Part shown: piece after piece, positions 46,171-58,100 of the stretch
Numbering within the stretch: position 1 is the first letter of the stretch
How the letters are laid out: every line of letters begins with the position of its first letter
Assembly (NCBI GenBank): GCA_002633005.1
Contig: NMRA01000370.1
Span: 252,229-316,228 of the forward strand
DNA from: Phoronis australis
Taxonomy: Eukaryota > Phoronida > Phoronidae
Direction: 5' to 3'
Length of the DNA stretch: 64,000 nt
The notes under the pieces: model-generated
Seen by the model: the letters and a program-made list of their open reading frames with translations, nothing else
Databases searched by the model: none
Told to the model about the DNA's origin: nothing
Translations under genes and position numbers: made by a program

Positions 46171-49100
46171 TTAAACCTCAATGATCTCCAATTCCTTCGG
46201 TTGTGCTGAGGTGGCGCTAGCGGCTAACACACTCTCCTGTTTAACTAGCAACTTCTTTTGAGACAATTTCCTGTCAAATGACGGCGTCTCCACCACCGGA
46301 TAAGGTGGTCTTGCGGGGTTGATCCACGGATGGTCCGTATTGCTGGCACTGTACGAATAAAACTTTAGGCCAGAGTGAAACTTTGAGTACCTCGACTGCC
46401 ATAACAAAACTACTAACCAGACAGACACAGCACAGCCAATGGCATTAAAGGCGCATTGGAGAATCAGGTAGTCTTTAAGTCCGCTGAAGATAATATCACA
46501 GTTGTCGTACGTAATGTTCTCGTACACATATTGTTTGGGAAGACCATCTTCCGTTTGAACGCAGAGACACTTTGATGACGTGTAGTTGCAGTTATAAGAT
46601 GGGATGCGACCTCCGTGCATGCCCGGGAAAATACTAGCGACGATAGACACAAATACGCTTATTGTAGACAGGACGAAACAAGTACCCTGTAATATAAAAC
46701 AATGACAGATCAATTAACTTAAAAAAAATAACTGTTAGTAAACAAACTTTCACTGAAAGAAAATTACTGTTACCTGGTCTCAAAATTCCCTTTTGTTCCC
46801 TAGTGACCTGGGTTTGGGATTAGTACTGGTACAGCTGACATTTGCTCATTTCTTAACTGAGACCACTGGCTAAACATTTAAAGCTGCTACAATCCTCTTT
46901 TTGTGCAAGACGCACTTTAGACCACTAACCGCTATAACATTTATCAAAATTCATTCTTTACTCAAATGAGATAGGATTTCAGCCTGGGTTTGCAAAGAAT
47001 TGGCAACTTGTTATTAGTCTATGCTTGGCACCTAAAATGACACACTGTGACAAGCCATGTCTCAAGCAATCACTGCCAGCTCTTTAGAATCACTGAAGTC
47101 ACCTCTAATTTTACTCATTGGCAAGAACAATCCCGGACCCCTTTCATAATTGTAAGTAGTTTCAATCAAAAGTTCTTTTTGCGATTTGAGACCTCTAACG
47201 ATTTTATAAACAACCACGGTTTCAAGCAGTAACCAACATTCAATTCTTCACAAATGCAAAAAGCACTTCAAATTTGAGAAAAGACCAAACCATGACCAGT
47301 GGTATAATGAGAAGGGCTCCTTTTTTGGCTGAAAGCCGGTTTGTATCACCTTTAAATAGACCTCAAAATCAAACGGGCAATAGTAGCGTAAGAATGCAAG
47401 CGAATGTTGTAAATTAAAGTGCACATTTCTGAGATGCAGTGGGTGAACAACATTCACTTAATTCAATTATCTCAATTCGAAAGCCTCAAGTTCTGTCCAA
47501 TTTACTCCCAACGCCTGAATGCCAACGAGCTCTACAACAAGCACAAAATGAAGTCGGCAACTATTCAATTTCTGTATTCCCAATGGCTTAAGAATAATGT
47601 CACAGCAAACAGGGAACATGAAAAATGTGCATTTTCATTCCAAGCCGATGTCTTGACAAATTTGAGAAGATGAGCAATACGAATGAGAAATGCCTATTGT
47701 ACAAAAAACGTCAATATGAATCCCAAACTTAGTCAGTGTCATTACTGTACATAACTGTGGTGACAATTCTCCTTTTAAGAACAGTGAAAATCAATTATTT
47801 TGCTCAAAGTTTTTGTAAGGTTTACTACGGGTGCATAATAATTGGCCTTCTTAATAAACGGGTATGCTATGACACCGTATGTTGATATTTTTCATTTACT
47901 GGTGTATTTTAGATATAAAAATAGCCATTTTGGCACCATGGCCTTTAAGCCCAGAAAGAGCTAGAAAGCATTCTATCAAAGTTAAGGCTTGTGACAAATT
48001 TAGTCAACAATGATTTCATTCACCTCAATTTTACACGCTTATGGAGAGGCAATTGAAGATATTTTTCAAAGATTTCATGTACTACCAAGTCTATTTTCAG
48101 ACTCTGTTGATACAAAACGCAGTGTTTGAGACATGCTGAATGCCAAAATCACCCAAGTCCAATTTTCAGAATCAAGAAAATTCAATTTTGGCTTGACTTT
48201 TGGTGTCACAAATTTCATTGACTGCCAAACTGAAGGATTTTCACTGTAGTCATTGTCAGTCGATTAGTGCAAAGCATTTACATCTTGGACGCAACAACTG
48301 TGTAATCAAGTTCAGAAAAGCGTAACGTAGCACGTCAGAATCATTGGGATTCTCTGTAATTAACAGTTTTCTGACGTCACATAACAACTAGCCGCACCAC
48401 TAACCACATTACAAAAGAGCATTTCACGTTTACCAGGGTACAGCGCTTGTCTATTCAAAAGTGATTGGATTCTCTTGGAAATCATATCAGTCAGATATTC
48501 TCTGTTGTGGGATTTGATAAAGAAGCTTCAGGTCAGCCTATTTATCATGGCTCAGCTTAACAACGCCTTCATTCAGGCACAACTACGTCATGTGCCCCCA
48601 GATAGTGACGTCAATGGCTACCGACTGTAAATGAATTAAGCTCGCTTAGTGAAAAAATCTAACAAGTGAGAAATTTGCCCTGGCGACCACCTCATGAAGC
48701 CAAATCCTCACAGTTCCTTTTTCAGTAAATGCGAGCTATGAGCTCTTAATTTTATTTGTATTTGAGGCTGTCGTAGCTCTCCACAACGGAAAATCGTCAA
48801 TTGTATTGAGATTCGTCAACACTGAAATTCAACAAGAGCAACGCGGAGCGTTGAAATGTGCCCACGAATGCATTGCAAATGGTGTGCTTTTAGGGTTATT
48901 TATTTTTATCATAAAAATGGCAGCTAGATGGCGCAAAAACATTCAATCCATCCAAATACAGGAACATGCCATATTTCATAAAAATCTGTCAAGGAACTTC
49001 AGAGAAACAAAGGAAAACAGAATAAAATGAAATTGCCACTAGTGGGCAGTGTCCGTTGGATCCGCTTGAAAGACGTCGTCATCTGTTGTTAATCTTCATA

Positions 49101-52100
49101 TAAATACACTTACTAAATTTAGTAAAGATCCTGCAGTGGTCTGGAGATACAACTATGGGTGCAAAACAAAACTACCACTAGGAGGTACCACAGTAGTCAG
49201 TCCACCATCATCAAAGGTAGTCTTCACACCGAGAACATATATGCCAATTTTCAAATGATTTGGTTGATACAGGGAATTGACGCCAAAACAAGATTTGAAA
49301 ACAGCAAAAATGGCCACTAACTGGTGCAAAATACCTCCATCCAAAAACAGGAAGATAGTGTCATCACACCAATAGATGCCTATAATTAAAATTTTATGAA
49401 AATCTGTTGAGGAACTTTGAAGAGTTAAACGTAAAACTCTAAAATTGCCACTAGGAGGCACAGCAGTAGTCAGATCTGTCCGAAAGTTGTCGTCATCTGT
49501 AGTCAACATCAGTCACTCGCTAAATTAAGTAAAGATTCTGCGAACGGTTTAGGAGATACATCCCTAAGGCGCTAAAAAAAAAACTGCCACTAGGAAGCGC
49601 CACAGTATTCGAAATTGTCGGAAAATCATCGTCAACTGTCTTCTTTATAGTAAGCACATACATGCCAATTTTCACAATCATCCTTTGAGCAGTTTGGTTG
49701 ATAGAGGGGTGGACGCAAAAAAACAGTAAAAATGGACATTAGATGGCGCAAACTACGTCGAATCCATCCGAAAACGGGAGGATAGCCTCATCTCACAAAT
49801 AGGTGCCTACATACTAAATTTCATGAAAATCCGTAAAGGGCATTTGAAGATAGAGGTAAACGTAAAAAAATAAAATTGCCACTAGGGCACTAGGGGGCAC
49901 ACCGGTAATTGGATCCGTTCGAATGTTCGCTCATGCTGTCCCATCCATGAAAGGAACACATGTGCAAAACTTGGAGATAGAGCAGTGGACGCCGGACGGA
50001 CGCCGCCCGGACGGATGGACGGAGATGACAGCATAGAGCGTCCACATACAAATATGTGAGCGCATAAAAATGACCAGCAGACTTCTAATAAACAAAATGT
50101 CAGTCACGTGACGCAACAATGACCATGACCCGTGAATACATCAAATATCACCTGTAGATTTCAGCTCTTCAGGTTAGAAAGAAATCAAGATAATTGGTTA
50201 TAAGAAATAGCTAGACAATGAGGGTCAACTTTAACTGATTTTTTCCATTCAAAGACTGAAAAGGTTCAGGTTCAAAAGACAGATTCTGTTTTTATAGACT
50301 CTTACAGGGAGACGTCACCGCATGACATAGCAGTGCCAAAATGACATTCATTGATTTTTTTGTTCAACTGTATGTGGTGACATGACTAACATCAATTTCT
50401 GTCGTCTAATTACCCAAACTAAAGAAGCTCCAGGAAAGCACTGCTGCATCATCAAAGGTTCCAATCCCTCAAATGCATTATGGCGTTCTCTTGAAGTGAG
50501 TCCAACTTGTTGGGTTATATAGCCCCACAAGAAGTTGGGGGAATGTCCCTGTAGCCAATATCGAACAATAAACTCCATTCTGGCAATGGTTGGAGGGTCA
50601 GGTCTCTTTTGTTTGAAAATTGTGCTCTAATCTCTGATTAGATCATATCTAGCCTAAGTGGGCTGTGCTGTTAAGTTAAGTTATAAAATGCTTAAGCATA
50701 AACCAATAACATTCCTTGTCAAATGCTGATCATGTTTAGTTTTTCAATCACCAAAATCATCCTACTATACCTGAAGTTAAGACAACCTATTGGGTTTTAA
50801 GGGCCTTTCATACTAACGTCGATGCGTCGATGGTTTGAGGAGTTGCGGTCAGTATGAACGCTTAACTCCGGTCCTGGATCGCAGTTAACAGCTCCAGTTG
50901 ACATCGCAGTTAACAGGTGGATTTAATAGCGCAGCGTCAACGCTGCGGTGCAGTATGAATGCTTAACTTCAGTCCAGTCGAAGTTATCGCCAAGTGCCAC
51001 TGTTATTGTCAACAGTTACAGGGTAGTGTCGTCACTAATAGCTGCTTATATTTTGCTCTAATAACAACTAACTGATTTAAAAATACAAAGTTTAATGTCA
51101 TTTAGCGTAGAAAATATATCTGAAACTAAATAAGGCGATCCAGATCCTCCCAAGGATACTATTGTTTCATGAAATGAAGAATATAAATCGGTAAATAAAA
51201 CAACAAGAATGGATCAACTGAAATTTGAAATTTTCGGATGTAATAACTTCCTTTGTCAACAAAAACAGAAATAAAGTAAAATGTCATTTAGCACATGTAA
51301 AGGTTCTCAAATTGTCTTACCGTATTGAAACAAGAGCAACGCAGAGCGTTGAAATGCGCCCACAATTGCAACGTATACGGTATACTTCTAGGGTTGTTTA
51401 TTGGTACCATAAAGTTGCCAGTAGAGGGCATATATGTAGTATGTTGTACTTTGCAAAATGGAAAGGCATGGTCATTGTCTCCTCAATAGGCTAGGGGCAA
51501 AATGTGAGTGATCTTCATAATACAAGCACATCCTATACATCAGTTGCTTAAAGCACCACAAAAACATAGAATTAAAAACAAATTTACCACCATAAATTTA
51601 GTAAAGATCCTGCAAACGGTTTGGGAGAATACAGCCATGGGCGCAAACAAAACTGCCACTAGGAGGCGCCACAGTAGTCAAAGTCATGGGAAATTCAGCG
51701 TCAACCGTCCTCTTCATAGTAAGAACATACATGCCCAATTTTCACAATCATACTTAGAGCGGTTTGGTTGATAGAGGGGTGGACGCCAAAGAACANNNNN
51801 NNNNNNNNNNNNNNNNNNNNNNNNNNNNNNNNNNNNNNNNNNNNNNNNNNNNNNNNNNNNNNNNNNNNNNNNNNNNNNNNNNNNNNNNNNNNNNNNNNNN
51901 NNNNNNNNNNNNNNNNNNNNNNNNNNNNNNNNNNNNNNNNNNNNNNNNNNNNNNNNNNNNNNNNNNNTCCTCTACATAGTAAGCATATACATGCCAATTT
52001 TCACAATCATCCTTTAAGCGGTTTGGTTGATAGAGGGGTGGACGCACAAAAACAGACTCGAAAACACTAAAAATGGCCACTAGGTGGCGCAAACTATGTC

Positions 52101-55100
52101 GAATCCATCTGAAAACGGGAGGATAGCGTCATCTCACTAATAGGTGCCTACATACCAAATTTCATGAAAATCCGTTCAGGACTTTTGAAGATACAAAGGT
52201 AAGCGTAAAAAACTAAAATTGCCACTAGGGGACACACCGGTAGTCGGATCCGTCCAAAAGTTCGCACATGCCGTCCCATTCATGAATGGAACATATGTGC
52301 CAAATTTCATGAACGTATGTCAAAGGATTTTGGAGATAGAGCAGCGGACGCCGGATGGACGCCGCCTGTACGGACGGACGGACGGAGATGACGGCATAAT
52401 GCGTCCACATATAAATATGTGGGCGCATAAAAAATCTTAGTGTGCAGCGCTAACCTTGCGATATATTCGATGACGACAGTGTCACCAACCGTTTACTTTG
52501 ATGTTCATTAACTGTCGAAGCCAGTATGAACGGTCCAATTAACTGCGCTGTTTACGCAGACGCTCCGCTCAGACCGGAGTTAAGTCAATATGAAAGGACC
52601 TTAACTGTGTTCACACATGGTCAGTACTAAGCCTGGTAGATAGTTGGCCTGCATGTTGTCATACCAGACAAAAGGCTGTGCTTGGCAATGAACATTAGGA
52701 GCTAGATGTTATCACACAGCTCAAAACCACTCTGTCTCTAAAATCACTGACAGGAGAACATATACCCTTAATGGCCTTACACTATTGTCAGTGAACCCCC
52801 ACATTATCTCAAAATATTGTCTGATATGGTACAGAACTTTAGTGTAGTCACAGCATTAATCTAATTTTACTTTAATACTTTTTGGAAAAATGAGAAAATG
52901 AAATTTCACTTATATTGTACCCTACATTGAGATTTTACAATACATTTTAAAATCCAAGTTTTATTTGAAACTGCCCCCCCCCCCTATAGTATTATGTTTT
53001 AACATTTTGACATTTTGCTAGGGTTAAGTTATTCATACCAAAAAAGAAAAAATTTGTTACCCAAAGGCCAGATAGCTTGGTTTGACATGTAACTCAGTCG
53101 AAACAACAAATAATCTTGCCGAGGCAGATCGCAGGGCCTGTTCAACAAGCATAATACAGGTGAGTGAAAATTAGTGTAACCTGACTTTGCTTCGCTTGAA
53201 AAGCATGGCAATATCTCGCCAAGACTTGCATATTTTTGATTACGAAACTTGCAAAAAATGAACTGGCCTCAGATTGCGCCCACGATGTTACGTAAATTGT
53301 TTTATAATTCTGTCCGCAGCGGATGTTTACCATGACTAATTAGGAATGCATTATCACCTCTTAGAGGCAGAGCGAAATTAGGACAATTAACTTTTAGTTA
53401 GTACCAATTTTACAAAAAATTAGGAGAAAATCAGGAGTCAGGACTATGCTATTATTCTGATTAGTGGTTTGCCTTTTTGCTGTGAATGTCATGCACGACT
53501 GTTAAAAGCAGAACAAAAAGTTTCCAAGGGACCTTCACTATCTCTCAAAAGAATTACTACAATGGCTTGGATTCTGCATCAAAAGTGATTAATGTGCGAA
53601 CGAAGCTACATCAATTTTACATACGATAAGCAGAGTATTAGAAAGATATCTTTACTGAAGAATTTAACGCAGTAATAAAACGCTTTTAAGTCATCACGGT
53701 TCAATTGCAAAAAGAACATAACTGTAACCATGACTGCATAGGATGGCTGAAGACTTGTAAATGGACCCTAATTACTGCCTGCAAGACAGCTTAGGGGACA
53801 AATTGAATTATGATAAAACAGGAGCAATGCTCTTAAAACAGATCAGATGTAACGGAAACTTATCACCCTTACGTAGTTAAACTGGAACAATTCTTTGGAA
53901 GTTAAAGTTGTGGCTATTAATGCATACGGCTTGTGCCAGGGAAAGCTGAGTGGTTTACCATTTTTGATGGAATACAAGGAAAACCTTATATTCAATCAAG
54001 CAAATTTGTACCAAGATCTTTATTTTTTTACATTTTGGCATTAAAATGGCTGTTCTGATTTCATCTTAATCCATGAAAAATATATCAGTGACCTGCTGGG
54101 TTAGTTTACCCAATTAAAATTTAAGGGCTGTGCCATAAAGGCAGACAGCTGTTGGGGAAGCCAGGTAGTGCACTGCAGATAGGAGTTTATTTAATAATGA
54201 CTGAGGTTACGGTATGAGTGCTTGGACAGTCAATTAATCTGTCCACAGAGGCTGCTGGGTATGTCTGGGAAGGGTAGTTTCAAAGTCTGTCATTCAGGGT
54301 GACAGTAAGATAACCATAGATGCTTATCAGGAGATCGAAATTTGAAATGTGGAAATCAATCTGTAATTATCATACATAATTCATAATGGACAAAATCACC
54401 CAAGGCCAGGTGTTTTGTCAATTTCAATGCAAGGACAGGACAGCAACAGTCAGTTACCTGGGGTCCAGTTTTTTTTAGAATCAATTTGATGCCTGATATT
54501 CAGAGGAAAAAACTGCTTCTAAAAATGCAATTATTACCGATAGGACGACTGAATTCCACATACTAAGTAAAGGTGGGTGGATTTCTTCCATTTAACCATG
54601 TTTTGCTAATAACCAATCTGACAATAATTGTCTAATGCTACAGGGGATTGTTGTACTGTTTACAGGCAATGCTGGCAGAGAGGCTACATCTAATTATTGT
54701 TGCGTTTGCAATTGTTTGCGGAAGTCAACAACCAACATTCTAGTAAAGATCCTCATGACCTCACTACCGTCACTGAGTATGAGATAATTCCTCTCGTGGA
54801 AGATCGCCGACAAGACTTACTGGAAATAATTCCCATAAAAAGATTCTTGCAAAATTTCCGAGATTTTACAAAACACACGAGAATGCAGCTAATTGTACTG
54901 TGGTCAGCTGATTTCAAAGATCAGCTCCTTAATATGGATATGACCATCCACTCCATACAAGATAAATGCAGATGCCCACCAAAGGATGTCTGCTGTGTCA
55001 TGGAAGCTCTTTAAACAATAAACAATGGGGCTGTTTTTTTCAAGTCCACCCTATAGTATCCTAAATTTCCAGCGGTGCAGACGCCCTTCAAAAACATTGA

Positions 55101-58100
55101 CCAGTTCCCCTCAGATTTTTCTCTCACACGTGCTGCCATGCATGTGCTGTCATACGATAGCTGCCATTTTGTAACACTAAGCAACTTGGCTGGCGAAAGT
55201 TGAAAATCTGCCAAATGACTCTTCTCATACGTATACCGTTACTTTCATTAAGAAAACAACACTAATTACAGGGCTTCCGAGGATGCATGAAAGTACATCC
55301 ATGGGAAAATTAGTAATTTTAGTGCAGACAGCATTGTCACATGAATGGGGATTTGTCAGTTGCGCAAGGAAACTGATCTAATTGCTACGTACTTTCTTTT
55401 TGTCTTGTACCTGAGTTACACAAATGCTGAATTATCAGTTTTCCAATGAGCACAATTTTTTCAATTACGAAGACGGAACACACAGACTAGAAGCAAGTCA
55501 CTGGTTGTGAATCCCTCGAGCAGAGATAGGTTGAACATAAAGTGCGGCTGTTGAAAAATAACGAAGATTATCATATTACAGGCATACACTAATAACAATG
55601 TCTTAGTAACCCAAGCATAACAGAAAGCACGACCCAATTGCTGAATTTTTTTGTTGAAAATGAATGTTAAAATCTCATCAATTTTGTAAAAAAATAATAG
55701 CCAAAATGTATTATTTGCCCATTTTTCTAAACTTTTAACTTTATTGTGAATGGCCTGACAGCCACTCAAAATCTTGTCTGATGCCAATCTATGGAATAAA
55801 ACTAATAACTGGCAGAGCATCGACTGCATATAAAATTTCACATATCCACCACACCACTGCCAAAATTAAAGCATTGATTTCGTACAATGGATTTTTGCAC
55901 TTTTTGAGGTTTTAGACTGTGTGTAATACTTTTATAACACAAAATGTAATTCAACAAGCACTTATTTTAGGAAATAATTGAGGAATTTTGTATTTTAAAG
56001 AAAAATTAACGATTTTTTGGTTACCGACACGCTATGTCATCAGTGGAAGACGTTTATCGAACACAAATATTATTTTTTTTAAATTTGTGTTTATTTCTTG
56101 ATTAAAGGTACACAAATTGATTACGAAATGCTTAAAATACCATATCAAAATAAAATGTTGGTGAATTCAAGGATTCATGACCATGGTGCGTGGGTGTCAC
56201 AATTTGGTCCGACTTGTATATGATTTGAATATCAGTCTATGCAGAGCCAACCCCTTTGTATTGTTATGCAAATGTGTTCATTTTGCAAGTACAGGTAGCT
56301 GTCACGATTATGCTGGTATACACGTGTTACAGGGCAGTCTACCGATAGTTTGGGCGGAGAGCAGTTGTGCTTTGCCACGCTCTTACTTTATATTTGAAGC
56401 ACATGGTGCTCATACCAGTCAAAATGATGTGGAACACGTAAGTGTGTTTTGTATCGGATATTTGCTAGTACAGGTACTTACTTATATGTTATGCTAGTAA
56501 GTTTAATTTACCTGAGCGTTACGTGCCTTAGCATTTCTTCTAGATGTAATTCGAAAATACGTTTATGCTATGGTTGGTTATTGAGTCGGTTGACTTACTT
56601 GATACTGTACCTATGTAATTTCTAGGTGACCCTTAAGTTTATCACCACACAGCTGAACCATTGGTGCAGGAGGCTAGTTAAGCTGGGCAGCGTAATATTT
56701 GTCCGCAAGAGGCTGGTCAAGCTGGGCGCCGTAATATTTGTCAAGCAGTGAAAATCTCTGGTGCTGAGAAGCCAAAGTTGTGGCACGTGTAGGACCATAA
56801 AGAGACACTGAGACCCTTGTGAACTATAGCAATTATTATTGTGAGTCTGTGTTTTTTGTGTGTGTGTTTGAGAGGTAATATTATATATTTTGTCATTAAC
56901 TTGTTTTGTTTTGTGTCTTGAGAAATTGTCTGACACTAGACAAACTTGACAGTGGGGTTTAAATGCCAGAAGAGGCCGATTACATAATCGGTGTCACAGT
57001 CATGTCATGAGTCTATGTATGCAGAAATGTTGGTACATGTCCTTTGTAAACAATCCCCTCTTATGCACCACCACCACCACGCCTTGCAAACCCAAACCGC
57101 AATATTAATAAGATCTAGCCTTCCTTTGAGCCTTGCTGGTAAACAACACTATGACTTAGCACTGAAAGATCTTGCCAGATTCGTTAGTCAAGCATAAAAA
57201 TCAGTTAATCACTGTCTTAAATCACCCACAATAAGCAGTTTTCTTATAGTGACAAGCCGAGTTCAGCATGGTCTCACTATTAAAGTAGGACAATCTTGTT
57301 TTAGCATTCTTCCACAGATGCAGAAGGCTTGATGATGCGTTGTTTTTCTAACCAAAAACAAAACAAAAATTACAAAAATATCACAAACAATTCTAAATAA
57401 GTACTTTTTTCAATTGTCATATTCATATTTTGCAAATATGTGATTTAACTTTATTGTGTTTATGGCACAAAGAGTGCATGCCTGATTGTGTATAGGGTCA
57501 ATCGAATCACCTGAGTGATTTTGTTGATGTTGCGTGATAATCACAGAGAAACAAGTTAACGTCTCTTTTCAGATTTCTGTCTCATGAGCATCTCTGGTTA
57601 TGTTGTGTTCCAAATTGGTGAGACCCTAATAAATAGACTACAATCAAGCCACCCTGACACTTGCAGGACTTCATTTAGCACCCACTGGCATGCACTTTGG
57701 AGTAACAAAGCATGCCTGTTCAGTTGATTCCTGGTTACATTATACATAAAATCTCGCCAATTTGGACAAAAATAATTGCCAAAATGGGCCTTTTTTTCAT
57801 TTTCAACCTCTTCTAATGTTGAGAATGCCCACAATTTTCTCAGAAACATCTGATTGCAGCCATGGTATAGATCTTTAAAGTGATGTAGCATTTATTATGT
57901 GCTTACTTATCATTCATGACAAAATGAAAAAATAAATTTCACTTGTCAGGCATATTGCATCCCAATTTAGTGAGATTTTACCATATTTGTGCACTTTCCA
58001 CGCATAATTTAAGCAATTTGTGACAGAAATGGTCCGCAAAGACATGCTGTAACATTCGAAAGGTTACGCCCCCTGTGCACGCCTCCATCAGGGTCACGAC

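Larger units (their letters stand above)
50801..52600. mobile_element. TTAA-flanked element with a nested repeat element
   Basis: The left end TTAAGGGCCTTTCATACTAACG and the inverted right end TTAAGGTCCTTTCATATTGAC are each flanked by TTAA (50797-50800, 52601-52604). Short GC-rich arms (GTCAGTATGAACGCTTAACTCCGG; GACCGGAGTTAAGTC) follow. Its middle is occupied by copy B of the modular repeat and an assembly gap. No transposase is visible. The ends would also fit a Harbinger-type TAA duplication. Confidence 0.6.

Noticed and set aside
46687-46713. Extension of the SSPN last exon to an upstream Met (MICHCFILQ)
   Set aside because: An acceptor ATTACAG ends at 46687 and the residues before GTCFVL have no sarcospan similarity; the exon joins 59657 in phase.
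51701-52092. Open frames of about 100 codons on both strands
   Set aside because: They cross the run of N and are artefacts of the gap.
54697-55014. A 105-codon plus-strand frame with protein-like composition
   Set aside because: No ATG near its start, a stop directly upstream, no splice sites in phase and no recognised family; may be a decayed repeat.
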